A stretch of 64,000 nucleotides of DNA, taken from positions 186,001 to 250,000 of the forward strand of contig JACKEB010000011.1 of the NCBI GenBank assembly GCA_020633205.1. Reading direction: 5' to 3'. This document shows positions 1-8,851 of the stretch, piece by piece; the stretch's first letter is position 1; the number at the start of each line of letters is the position of its first letter. The position numbers and the translations under genes are program-made. Under the pieces are notes generated by a model. It worked only from the letters and a program-made list of their open reading frames with translations, did not search any database and was not told the DNA's origin. The DNA comes from Polyangiaceae bacterium. GTDB lineage: Bacteria > Myxococcota_A > Polyangia > Polyangiales > Polyangiaceae.

Positions 1-670
1 CCGGGCCGACGATGTTGCCGAGGGGTACGGCGTAGGCCAGGCCCACGGCGCCCTGATCGAGGCGTGAGCGCGCGATCACGATGCCGCGCACCAGGCCCTG
101 CTCGTCGACGACGGGACCACCGGAGTTTCCCGGGTTCACCGTCATGCCGAGCTGGAGCGCGCCGTCGGGGAGCTTTCCGGAGACGATGCCTTGGGTGCTC
201 TGGGGGTCCGTTCGCTTCGCGTCGAGCGGGTAGCCGATGGCGAACACCGTTTGCCGGACCGCCAAGACATCGCTTGGGTCTGCGAGCTTGGCGACCTGGG
301 TGTAGGTCCCAAGGACGCGCACCAACGCGACATCGTGATCTTCATTCTCGTACACGACCACCGCGGGCAACGCTTTGGGGTAGCCAGGGATCATGACGGC
401 GATAGCGCGAGAGTCCGCGACCACGTGCTCCGCGGTCAGGATGAGACCATCCGCGCCAACCAACACGCCGCTCCCGTGACCGGCGAGGGGGATCGCCACC
501 GGGTACTTGACCTGCTTGTGCTCGACCTCTTCGATGTCGACGGTGCCGAGGGCCAGGACGCGCACGGTCGCGCGGTCGATGTCGGAATACGCCAGATCGT
601 CGGCGGCCGCTGGGAGAGTAGCGAGCACGCATGCGAACAAGACGAGTGCAGCGAGGGAGAGGCGTGTCAT
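1..670 (-). CDS. Trypsin-like serine protease, C-terminus beyond window
   Basis: The reading frame starts at the ATG at 668-670 and runs off the left edge, giving about 223 residues. It begins with a hydrophobic signal peptide ending near AAADD. The chymotrypsin-fold triad is visible: His in TAEHVV, Asp in HDVALV and Ser in NPGNSGGPVV, the order and spacing of secreted/periplasmic S1-type (DegP-like) proteases. No PDZ domain can be seen because the gene is cut; one could follow. It is predicted to cleave proteins in the periplasm or outside the cell. It is separated by about 230 bp from the next gene on the same strand. The family is secure; substrate and final length are unknown. Confidence 0.85.
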   Translation of the reverse strand, partial: MTRLSLAALVLFACVLATLPAAADDLAYSDIDRATVRVLALGTVDIEEVEHKQVKYPVAIPLAGHGSGVLVGADGLILTAEHVVADSRAIAVMIPGYPKALPAVVVYENEDHDVALVRVLGTYTQVAKLADPSDVLAVRQTVFAIGYPLDAKRTDPQSTQGIVSGKLPDGALQLGMTVNPGNSGGPVVDEQGLVRGIVIARSRLDQGAVGLAYAVPLGNIVGP

Positions 671-902
671 CGGGGGCGCGCAGGCTAGCATCGATCCCTC
701 GGCGCGCTGGTTCAGAATGCCTCAAACCAGAGCGACGGAGCGGTGACATCGGACGCGGCCGTGCGGTCGCGATGGAACACGAGCCGCGGCTCCAGTTCCG
801 CACGGCTTCCCCGGTGGAACGCGGCGTCAATCGTGTGTAGTCGTCGGCGCGTACACCGGAGCCAGCGTGGGCGAGCGACCTACATCGCGTGACTACAGGG
901 CG

Positions 903-2681
903 CTACTTCAGGTCGCGACGCTGGCGACGTCGGATGGTCGCTGCCAAGGCGATTCCGAGACCGAACAACGCGGGCAGCTGTTGGCGCTGCGTCTCCTCGG
1001 CGCCCGTCGCCCGGCAGGCGCAGCCACCGGGATTGCGCTCGTAGACCGCGGTTGGATCCGCATTGGTCGTGCCTCCGAATCCGCCGCTGCCGCCGCTCGA
1101 AACGCCGCTCGTCCCGGCGACTGCCTGTCCGCCCTCACCGCCGGCGCCGCCATTGCCGTTGGTCGCGCCGCCGCTGCCACCCGGCCACTCATCGCTCACA
1201 CAGCTGCCCCCCACACAGGTGCCGCCCGTGCAAGGCGTGTCATCAGCCAGCACCGTTCCCGGGTCGCACGTGCCGGTCGCTGAGTCGCAGCTCCCCGCCT
1301 CGTGGCACTCGTCGACTGCTGGGCAGGTGACTGCCTCGCCTTTGCAGGTGACGCCGACACACTTGTCCGCGGTGGTGCAAGGATCTCCGTCATTGCAGCT
1401 GGCGCCGTCGTCCACCGTGTGCTTGCAGCCGTCGGTCGCGTCGCAGGTGTCCACCGTACACGGGTTGTTGTCGTCACAGTTCCGTGCGGTACCGACGCAA
1501 CCAGAGCCGCCGCAGGTGTCGTGTTCGGTGCAAGGGTCGCCGTCGTCACACGGGATGGTCCCCGCGGAGGCGTGTGAGCAATTTCCTCCGGAGCAGCCGT
1601 CGGTGGTGCACACGTCGCCGTCGTTGCAGTTCAAGCCAGCCGTCGCCACGCACTGCCCACCCATGCAAGCGCTCGCCGACGAGCAGGTGTTCATGTCGTC
1701 GCACCCAGTTCCGTCCGACTTTGCGGTGTGCACGCAGCCCGCGCCAGCGCTGCAGCTGTCGTCGGTGCATGGGTTGCTGTCGTCGCAGGAAGTCGCTGTG
1801 CCGCTGCAGGAACCTCCGCTGCACTTGTCTCCGGTGGTGCAGCCGTTGCCGTCGTTGCAGGCGGCGCTGTTCGCCGTGTGGGTGCAGCCGGTGCCTGGGT
1901 TGCACGCATCGTCTGTGCACACGTTGCCGTCGTCACAGTTTGGAACGCTGCCGGCGGTGCACGCGCCGTTCTGACAGGTCTCCGTGCCGTTGCACTGGTT
2001 GCTGTCGGCACACGAGGTGCCGTTCGTTACCGCGGGGTGTGAGCAACTGCCTGCGCTGCACACGTCTTGAGTACATGGGTTCGAGTCAGCGCAGCTCGAG
2101 CAGGCGCCGCCGCCGCTGCCACAGGCAGAGGCTGAACCGCCGCCAACACAGCTCGAGCCGTTCCAACAGCCGGTGCAGCAGCTGCCGTTGTAGCACTTGC
2201 CGCCCGAACAAGAGTTGCTGTTCGGGGTATGGCTACAGGTGCCGTTCGCGTTGCAGCTGTCCGTGGTGCACGGGTTGCCGTCGTCGCAGTTCTGACAAGC
2301 GCTGCCCGACTTGCCGCAGGCGTTGAGCGCCGTGCCGGCGTTGCACGTGGTGCCGCTCACGCAACCGCTGCAGCAGCTTCCGCTCAAGCATGAGCCACCC
2401 GGGCAGCCGGTGCCGTCGGGCAGATTACTGTACTTGCAGGCGCAGCCCGCAGCGTTGAGGTAGCACTCGTTGCAGCCGTTGAGCAGCGGGCACTCGAGGT
2501 CGTCACAGAGCGGAGGATCGTTGCAGAGCGCTTCCTGCTGAGTCGCGACTACCTCTGATCCGCTTGCCTCCGAGCTGGCTTCGTCCGCGGCATCGTCGTT
2601 CGGATCCGCACCGGCACACGCGCTCGTCAAGAGCAACGCGGCGAGGGCAGCAGGCAGCTTATGTCGGGCTAAATTCCACAT
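903..2681 (-). CDS. Cys-rich repeat lipoprotein with MYXO-CTERM tail
   Basis: 592 residues. The N-terminus has a lipoprotein signal (LLTSAC lipobox, Cys about residue 23). The body is a long series of Cys-rich units of the type CDDGNPCTTDSC / GCxHT / GxxCxDGdxCT, resembling the Cys-rich repeats common in myxobacterial surface proteins. After a Gly/Ser/Asn linker it ends with GCACRATG, a hydrophobic stretch (LPALFGLGIALA) and an Arg cluster (RRRQRR), which fits the MYXO-CTERM cell-surface sorting signal. Having both a lipobox and a MYXO-CTERM is odd. It lies 15 bp downstream of the PEGA-like gene on the same strand, so the two are probably co-transcribed. Ligand or role is unknown; a surface-exposed, disulfide-rich protein is inferred. 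Confidence 0.85.
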   Translation of the reverse strand: MWNLARHKLPAALAALLLTSACAGADPNDDAADEASSEASGSEVVATQQEALCNDPPLCDDLECPLLNGCNECYLNAAGCACKYSNLPDGTGCPGGSCLSGSCCSGCVSGTTCNAGTALNACGKSGSACQNCDDGNPCTTDSCNANGTCSHTPNSNSCSGGKCYNGSCCTGCWNGSSCVGGGSASACGSGGGACSSCADSNPCTQDVCSAGSCSHPAVTNGTSCADSNQCNGTETCQNGACTAGSVPNCDDGNVCTDDACNPGTGCTHTANSAACNDGNGCTTGDKCSGGSCSGTATSCDDSNPCTDDSCSAGAGCVHTAKSDGTGCDDMNTCSSASACMGGQCVATAGLNCNDGDVCTTDGCSGGNCSHASAGTIPCDDGDPCTEHDTCGGSGCVGTARNCDDNNPCTVDTCDATDGCKHTVDDGASCNDGDPCTTADKCVGVTCKGEAVTCPAVDECHEAGSCDSATGTCDPGTVLADDTPCTGGTCVGGSCVSDEWPGGSGGATNGNGGAGGEGGQAVAGTSGVSSGGSGGFGGTTNADPTAVYERNPGGCACRATGAEETQRQQLPALFGLGIALAATIRRRQRRDLK

Positions 2682-2696
2682 GCAAAAACCAGAGAT

Positions 2697-3605
2697 CTAG
2701 AAGCGACCCGCTAGCCCGCCACCCAGGGGGGTCACGTAAGCTTGCACCGCGGGCTCCCCGCTGTCCCCTTCAAGGATGTACAGGGTCACGCCGGTTGCGA
2801 TGGCGACGCCACCAATTGCCAGTGCAATCACGCCAACGGTCTGTGCGCTGCGCGCGTCGTCGTCGTATTGCGACACCTCAGCGCTCCGCGGGTCTGCCTT
2901 GAGGCAGCCGTTGTCGCGCTTGCACTCTGCATATAAAGCATCCGCCTCGTCACGCTTGGTGGCCGAACGAAGTAGAAAGAAGCCACCGAGGCCGACACCC
3001 ACCGCACCTATCCCCAGGGAAATAAGCGGCCAAGTGAGGTCGCGGGAGCTATCGGCGCGCGGCTCTTCAGCTGGCGCGCCAGTGGGCACCTCTGAGGTCT
3101 CTGCGGCCTGGGCAGGCGTGAAGACTACCTTCACCAGCTTGCGCTGGTCCCCCTTCTTGAGGTCGACGCGCTTCTTCACGTCGGGGAAGCCTGGTGCGCG
3201 CACGATGAGCCGATGGGCCCCTGGGTCGACATCGATCACCCCGTCCACGCCGCTCAAGGGCTCTCCGTCGAGCTCCGCTTGGAAGTCTGCGATGTCCGAG
3301 CCATCGGACGCTGTCACCACGATCACGAACGACGGAATCGACTTGCTCACCTCGGCGGACCAGTTCCTGCAGTCCTTCTGGATGAAGTCTGGGCACTCTG
3401 TTTGCTCGCAGATCCGCAGCTGCCTCTGCGCTGCAGCGAGCTGCTCTTTCGCGCGATGCTCTTGGGCCTTTTCGTACGCCTCTCCGCACTCCGCTTTGGT
3501 GGCCGCAGCCTGCTTGGGAGCTTCAGCCCAGGCGGGTGACATCACCGAGCTGACGACGAGCAGCGACGTGTAACCAAGCAGACGCGAGATTCGCGAGGGA
3601 CGCAT
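2697..3605 (-). CDS. PEGA-like domain membrane protein
   Basis: 302 residues: signal peptide (ending PAWAEA), a region with paired Cys (CEQTECPDFIQKDC), a PEGA-like beta unit (IDVDPGAHRLIVRAPGF followed by VDLKKGDQRKLVKV), one transmembrane helix near residues 195-213 (LISLGIGAVGVGLGGFFLL), a short Cys-containing loop (CKRDNGCLK) and a second hydrophobic helix near 255-275. It is clearly paralogous to the gene at 23306, sharing the order of all these elements. PEGA-type domains usually sit in envelope-associated proteins of deltaproteobacteria. It is likely the first gene of a two-gene unit with the Cys-rich protein downstream. Molecular function is unknown. Confidence 0.75.
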   Translation of the reverse strand: MRPSRISRLLGYTSLLVVSSVMSPAWAEAPKQAAATKAECGEAYEKAQEHRAKEQLAAAQRQLRICEQTECPDFIQKDCRNWSAEVSKSIPSFVIVVTASDGSDIADFQAELDGEPLSGVDGVIDVDPGAHRLIVRAPGFPDVKKRVDLKKGDQRKLVKVVFTPAQAAETSEVPTGAPAEEPRADSSRDLTWPLISLGIGAVGVGLGGFFLLRSATKRDEADALYAECKRDNGCLKADPRSAEVSQYDDDARSAQTVGVIALAIGGVAIATGVTLYILEGDSGEPAVQAYVTPLGGGLAGRF

Positions 3606-3800
3606 GTAGACGACGAGTGTAACAGCTCAGGTTGGCCCTTGACCCGAAAGCTGCCGCGCGGTTCTCGTATGCAAAACACCCGAGTCACGACTTTCTGTAT
3701 TCGAGTGTAGGTTGGGGTGAGGCTGCCAGGTCTGTCGCCACTGACGCTGCGCTGCGCTTGATCTGCAGCGCCCTGATGTGAGCGGGACGCACCGCAGCCC

Positions 3801-6800
3801 TCACTCTGCGGGGACTGGATCAGGCTCGCGCGAGCGCGCTGCCCATTCTCGCAGCCTTTCCATGTAGAGATAGAACACCGGGGTAACGTACAGCGTGAGC
3901 AGCTGTGAGAAGAAGAGCCCGCCCACCACCGCAAGGCCCAGGGGCTGACGGGACTCCGCGCCGGCGCCGATCCCAAGCGCGATGGGCAGCGTGCCGAAGA
4001 GCGCAGCCATGGTGGTCATCATGATGGGGCGAAAACGCACGGCGCAGGCCTCTTGAATTGCGTCCTCCGCATTCACGTTCGCATCCGCGCGGCGCTCCAC
4101 GGCGTAGTCGACCATCATGATGCCGTTCTTCTTCACGAGGCCGACGAGCAAGATCACGCCGACGAACGCGTACACATTCAAGTCGTGACCAAACACCAGC
4201 AGCGTGACGAGCGCTCCGAAGCCGGCGAAGGGCAAGGCGGAGAGGATCGTGATCGGATGCAGTGCGCTCTCGTAGAGGATGCCGAGCACGACGTAGATCA
4301 CGAACACCGCGACCAACAGCAAGAAGCCCAATCCGGAGAGCGACGACTGAAACGCCTCGGCAGAGCCCTGGAAGGTGGCGGTGATGCTTGAAGGCAACGT
4401 CTCGTTGGCTTTGCTCTCCGCCAGGCTCACCGCTTCGCTCAGCGAGTGACCTTCTCGCACGTCGAAGGAGATCGTTGCCGCGGGGAGCTGACCCGAGTGA
4501 TTCACCGAGAGCGGCCCCACCGACTGATCGAGCTCCGCCAGCGACAAGAGCGGCACCAGCTTGCCGGAGTCGGAGCGAACCCGCAGCTTGGACAGCGCGT
4601 TTGGTTCGCGCTGGGTGCGCGGGTCCAGCTCGAGGATCACCTGGTAGCTATCGCTCTTGGAGAAGATGGTGCTGATCTGCCTCGAGCCGTAGCCGCTGTA
4701 GAGCGCGTCTTCGATGCGCTCCACCGGCACACCGAGGGCCGCGGCACGGTCGCGATCCACCTTGACGTCGACCTGGGGGCTCTCCAGCTGCACGTCACTG
4801 GTGACGTCCCGCAGGATGTCGGACTTTGCGAGCTCCGCCGTGAGTAGGGGCGTGTACTTGAACAGCTCAGTGGGGGACGAGCCTTGGAGGGTGAGCTGGT
4901 ACTCGCTCTTCGTGCGGCGGCCGCCCAGGCGGATTGGCGGTGGCACCGAGATGAAGGCGCGCATCCCAGGTAGGTTCGCCAGCTGACGGCTCAGATCCTG
5001 TGCGATCTGCTCGGAGCTCTGCTTGCGCTCCGAGCGCTTCTTGAGGCGGATGAACATGCGGCCCTGGTTCGAGCCGCCGCGACCTCCACGGGCGCCGGCG
5101 ATGGCCATGAACGCCTCGACATCTGGGTGCTTGCGGACGACCTCCGCCATCTGGATGGTGCGATCCCTCACCCCCTCGAACGAGATCCCCTCCACCGCTT
5201 CTGCGGTGATGTTCACCTGATCCGTGTCTTCGGTAGGCAAGAAGCCCTTCGGCATGTGCTGAAAGAGCCAAACCGTTGCCGCGAGGATCACTCCGGAGAA
5301 GAGCATCGTCAGGCGACGATGACGGATCACTCGGGCGAGGCTCCTCGTGTACGCGTTCGCGATGCGGTCGAAGGCGCGCTCCGTCAAGAGATAGAGTCGA
5401 CCGGGCTGCTTCTCGTCCTTCGCTGGGCGCAGCATGCGCGCGGCCATCATGGGCGTCAGCGTCAGCGACACGAAGCCCGACACCAAGATCGCGATCGCGA
5501 TGGTGATCGCGAACTCACGGAACAAGCTCCCAAGGATGCCGCCCATGAACAAGAACGGGATGAACACCGCCGCGAGGGAGATCGTCATCGAGAGGATGGT
5601 GAAGCCGATCTGCTTGGAAGCATCGATCGCCGCTTCGAAGGGTGCTTGCCCTTCTTCGATGTGACGCACGATGTTCTCGAGCACCACGATCGCGTCGTCG
5701 ACCACGAAGCCGACGCTCAGGGTGAGCGCCATCAACGACAGGTTGTTCAAGGAAAAGCCCAGGGGCTGAATCAGCGCGAAGGTGGCGAGCACCGCCAACG
5801 GCATGGAGAGGCTCGGGATCAGCGTGGCCACCGCCCGACGCAGGAACAAGAAGATGACGAGGACGACGAGCACCAGCGTCAGGATCAACGTGAATTGCAC
5901 GTCGTGCACCGCGTCCCGAACGCTCAAGGAGCGGTCGAACAACAGCTCGAGCTCCATCGATGCTGGTATTTCCTGGCGGAACTTGGGCAACAGGTCACGC
6001 ACCCCCTGAGCGACCTCCACGGTGTTCGCGCCGGGTTGCTTCTGGACTGCCAGCACCACAGCTTGCTGGAGATCCTGTGGATCCCCACGCCACGCCGCAG
6101 TCTTGTCGTTTTCGACGCTGTCGAAGGCCCTTCCGATGTCTCGCACGCGCACAGCCGCGCCATCGCGGTGGGCGACGATCACGTCTTGGTACTCCTCGGC
6201 GTGTTCGAGCTGGCCGTTGGTCTGGATAGAAAACGCCTTGCGTGGTCCCTGTACGCTGCCGTTCGGCAGGTTCACGTTGGAGCCTCGTACCGCGTCGGCG
6301 ACCTCGTCCAGCCCTACGCCTAGCGTGGATAGCCGCCCTGGATCAGCTTGTATCCGCACGGCATACTTCTGGGAGCCGTACACCTGTACCTGGGCGACAC
6401 CTCGCACCTGGGAGATCGACTGCGCCAGGCGACCCTCGGCGTACTCATTGACCTTGTACAGCGGCTGCGTCGCGGAGCTCATGGAGAGCAGCAACACGGC
6501 TTCGTCCGCTGGGTTCACCTTCTTGTAGCTGGGTGCCGAGGTCATGTCTCTCGGCAGGCGCGGGATGGCGCGACTGATCGCCGCCTGAACGTCCTGGGCT
6601 GCGGCGTCGAGATTTCGCCGTTGATCGAACTGCAAGGTGACGTTGGTCGCTCCTTCCGAGTTCTCCGAGCTCATCGAGGTGATGCCGTCGATGCCTGAAA
6701 ACTCACGCTCCAGGGGCGTGGCCACCGAAGAGGCCATGGTCTCCGCGCTCGCGCCGGGCAGGCTCGCTCGCACCTCGATGGTTGGGAAGTCGACGTTCGG

Positions 6801-6911
6801 CAGTGCGGCGACTGGCAGGTTCAAGTACGCGAGCACACCGAACACAGTGAGCGCCAGCATGACCAACGTGGTGGCCACCGGGCGGCGAATGAACGGAGCG
6901 GAGAGGTTCAT
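3801..6911 (-). CDS. RND efflux pump inner-membrane transporter (HAE1/AcrB-like)
   Basis: 1036 residues, the usual length for AcrB/MdtB-type proton-driven exporters. It starts MNLSAPFIRRPVATTLVMLAL, the typical first helix. The TM4 proton-relay motif is present (LSVGFVVDDAIVVLENIVRH, with two adjacent Asp), as are the FIPFLFMGG segment and the late GLVKKNGIMMVDYA motif of TM11. Two large periplasmic loops lie between the helix bundles, as in the family. The start overlaps the stop of the adaptor gene upstream by 4 bp, so the two are translationally coupled. It would export drugs or other amphipathic compounds from periplasm or membrane. No outer-membrane TolC-type gene is visible nearby, so that partner must be elsewhere. 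Confidence 0.95.
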   Translation of the reverse strand: MNLSAPFIRRPVATTLVMLALTVFGVLAYLNLPVAALPNVDFPTIEVRASLPGASAETMASSVATPLEREFSGIDGITSMSSENSEGATNVTLQFDQRRNLDAAAQDVQAAISRAIPRLPRDMTSAPSYKKVNPADEAVLLLSMSSATQPLYKVNEYAEGRLAQSISQVRGVAQVQVYGSQKYAVRIQADPGRLSTLGVGLDEVADAVRGSNVNLPNGSVQGPRKAFSIQTNGQLEHAEEYQDVIVAHRDGAAVRVRDIGRAFDSVENDKTAAWRGDPQDLQQAVVLAVQKQPGANTVEVAQGVRDLLPKFRQEIPASMELELLFDRSLSVRDAVHDVQFTLILTLVLVVLVIFLFLRRAVATLIPSLSMPLAVLATFALIQPLGFSLNNLSLMALTLSVGFVVDDAIVVLENIVRHIEEGQAPFEAAIDASKQIGFTILSMTISLAAVFIPFLFMGGILGSLFREFAITIAIAILVSGFVSLTLTPMMAARMLRPAKDEKQPGRLYLLTERAFDRIANAYTRSLARVIRHRRLTMLFSGVILAATVWLFQHMPKGFLPTEDTDQVNITAEAVEGISFEGVRDRTIQMAEVVRKHPDVEAFMAIAGARGGRGGSNQGRMFIRLKKRSERKQSSEQIAQDLSRQLANLPGMRAFISVPPPIRLGGRRTKSEYQLTLQGSSPTELFKYTPLLTAELAKSDILRDVTSDVQLESPQVDVKVDRDRAAALGVPVERIEDALYSGYGSRQISTIFSKSDSYQVILELDPRTQREPNALSKLRVRSDSGKLVPLLSLAELDQSVGPLSVNHSGQLPAATISFDVREGHSLSEAVSLAESKANETLPSSITATFQGSAEAFQSSLSGLGFLLLVAVFVIYVVLGILYESALHPITILSALPFAGFGALVTLLVFGHDLNVYAFVGVILLVGLVKKNGIMMVDYAVERRADANVNAEDAIQEACAVRFRPIMMTTMAALFGTLPIALGIGAGAESRQPLGLAVVGGLFFSQLLTLYVTPVFYLYMERLREWAARSREPDPVPAE

Positions 6912-8047
6912 CCTTCACCCCCCTTACTCGGCGCCGGTTGGGCGGGCGCCGCGTCGAGTACGCTGACTGGAGCGCCGTCGCGCAAGCGTACCTGGCCGTC
7001 CGTTACGACTTGCTCTCCAGCATTCAAGCCGGCCCCGACGAGCACCCAGTCTTCGGTGCGTCGCACGACCTCCACTTGTCGAAGACGCGCCTTGTTCTCC
7101 TGATCGATGACGAATGCGTAGGGGCCGTCTTGCCCCTCTTGCACGGCGCCTTCTGGCGCGACGAGCGCCTGCTTGTCCACTCGCAGCACGAGCTTCACAT
7201 CCACCGAGGCGCCGGGCCAGAGCTGCTCCGCGTCGTTGTCGAAGCGGGCCTTGAGGGCGATCGTGGCGGTGCTGACGTCCACGCTGTTCTCGATGAAGGT
7301 GACGGGGCCTTCGTAGCTCTGCTTGGAGTTGCCGCGAGGATTCACGATGGCGCGTAGCTCGCCCTTGGCGAACTGTTCACGGATCGCACTCAGGAAGCGC
7401 TCCGACACGGAAAAGCGCACGAACACCGGCTGGGTATTGCGGATCACGACGAGCGGCGACGTCGTCCCTTGAACCACGAGATTTCCGCGGTGAACCAACA
7501 GCGTACCTGTGCGACCGCTGATCGGCGCCACGAGTCGGGTAAAGCCTAGCCTGAGTCCGGCGCTCGTCAGCTGGGCTCGGGCCAGGCGCACTTCGGCTGC
7601 GGTGGCGTCTGCCAGCGCGCGAGCCGCCACAAGATCTTGCTCGCTCGCGATGCCAGACTTGACCAGGCGCTCGGTGCGTTCGGCTTCTTGCTTGGCCTGG
7701 GTCGCTGCCGCTTGGTTCTTGGCGAGCGCCGCCGAAGCTTGCGCCCGAGACGCTTGATACTCTCGCGCGTCGATCGTGAAGAGCAGCTGCCCTTGCTTGA
7801 CCGCTTCGCCCTCTTTGAAATGCACCTCGGTGACCAGGCCGGTTACCTGCGGCAACACGGATACGCTGCGGTTGGCCTCCACGCTGCCAAACGTCTGCAC
7901 GCTGAGCGGTAGGTCGCGGTGTTCGACCTTTCCCACACGCACGGGAGCTGGCTTCGCTCCTGCCTTGGCAGCCTCACTGCGTGAGCACGCGATCACCGAC
8001 AGCAGCGCGAGCGTGGCAATCACGCCACGTAGACCTCTGGTTATCAC
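6908..8047 (-). CDS. RND efflux periplasmic adaptor (membrane fusion protein), lipoprotein
   Basis: 379 residues. N-terminal lipoprotein signal (LLSVIAC). It shows the AcrA-type order: beta-barrel/lipoyl start (VRVGKVEHRDLPLSVQTFG), lipoyl half (VTGLVTEVHFKEGEAVKQGQ), an Ala-rich alpha-hairpin (about residues 105-165), the second lipoyl half (GFTRLVAPISGRTGTL) and membrane-proximal beta domains. It bridges the RND pump to an outer-membrane channel. It is the first gene of the pump operon and overlaps the pump by 4 bp. It diverges from the two-component system starting at 8147, across about 100 bp that must hold both promoters. Pump substrate cannot be inferred. Confidence 0.95.
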   Translation of the reverse strand: MITRGLRGVIATLALLSVIACSRSEAAKAGAKPAPVRVGKVEHRDLPLSVQTFGSVEANRSVSVLPQVTGLVTEVHFKEGEAVKQGQLLFTIDAREYQASRAQASAALAKNQAAATQAKQEAERTERLVKSGIASEQDLVAARALADATAAEVRLARAQLTSAGLRLGFTRLVAPISGRTGTLLVHRGNLVVQGTTSPLVVIRNTQPVFVRFSVSERFLSAIREQFAKGELRAIVNPRGNSKQSYEGPVTFIENSVDVSTATIALKARFDNDAEQLWPGASVDVKLVLRVDKQALVAPEGAVQEGQDGPYAFVIDQENKARLRQVEVVRRTEDWVLVGAGLNAGEQVVTDGQVRLRDGAPVSVLDAAPAQPAPSKGGEG

Positions 8048-8146
8048 CTCTTCTGCCTAAGCCCGGCTGCTGTCGCCAGTCTTACCGGAATGTGTCGGAA
8101 TGTGTCTGGCGCAGTCTCGCCACACGCCTCATGTAAGCTGGTGCTC

Positions 8147-8851
8147 ATGGACCTCGGCAGGCTGCGTGTGTTGCTCGTTGAAGACGACACCAAGTTGGCT
8201 CGCCTCACCCGGGACTACCTCGAGCAGCGGGAGATCGAAGTCACGCTGGTTGGCGACGGTATCAGCGCGGTTTCCGAGGCATTGCGCGGTGAGGTTGACG
8301 TGGTCGTCCTCGATTTGATGCTGCCCGGGCGCGATGGTTTCGAAGTGTGTCGGGCGATCCGTCAGGAGTCCCACGTACCAATCATCGCGGTGACAGCGCG
8401 AGTCGAGGTGGCTGACCGCGTCCTGGGGCTGGAGCTTGGCGCCGACGACTACATGACGAAGCCGTTTGCGGCGCGCGAGCTGCTGGCGCGTATCCACGCG
8501 GTAGTCCGGCGAGCCAGGGGCAAGGCTGGACCACCGCCTCAAGAACTCAAGGTGGGGCGCTTGGCCATCAACGTCGCGAGCCTCACCGCGACGCTGGATG
8601 GTGAGCTGCTGCCGCTTACTTCCTACGAGTTCGCGCTCTTGCGTGCCCTGGCAGAGAACGCTGGCCACGTGCTTGGGCGTGAGCGCCTGCTCGAGCTCGC
8701 CAAGGGCAACGCCGAGGACGTGTTCGACCGTTCGATCGACGTGCGCATCTCGCGTTTGCGCCAGAAGCTCGGTGACGACCCACGGCAGCCCGCCTTCCTC
8801 AAGACCGTGCGCGGCTCTGGTTACGTGCTCACGCCGGGGCACGAGCAATGA
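8147..8851 (+). CDS. OmpR/PhoB-family response regulator
   Basis: 234 residues from the ATG at 8147; an in-frame start at 8090 is less likely because the receiver domain begins MDLGRLRVLLVEDD. Receiver residues are present: acidic pair Asp13/Asp14, phospho-acceptor Asp56 in VVVLDLMLPGRDG and Lys105 in DYMTKPF. The C-terminal winged helix follows (LTSYEFALLRALAENAGHVLGRERL ending RGSGYVLTPG). The stop overlaps the kinase start (ATGA), coupling translation. It diverges from the RND pump operon, so control of the pump is the natural inference, as in CpxR- or BaeR-like systems. Confidence 0.95.
   Translation: MDLGRLRVLLVEDDTKLARLTRDYLEQREIEVTLVGDGISAVSEALRGEVDVVVLDLMLPGRDGFEVCRAIRQESHVPIIAVTARVEVADRVLGLELGADDYMTKPFAARELLARIHAVVRRARGKAGPPPQELKVGRLAINVASLTATLDGELLPLTSYEFALLRALAENAGHVLGRERLLELAKGNAEDVFDRSIDVRISRLRQKLGDDPRQPAFLKTVRGSGYVLTPGHEQ

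Noticed and set aside
1063..1974. Pro/Ser/Val-rich plus-strand frame
   Set aside because: Mirror of the Cys-rich repeats of the gene at 903-2681; repetitive because the real gene is repetitive.
5127..6323. A 398-residue plus-strand open frame
   Set aside because: Antisense to the RND transporter, whose motifs are unmistakable; composition is Glu/Arg/His-rich without domains.
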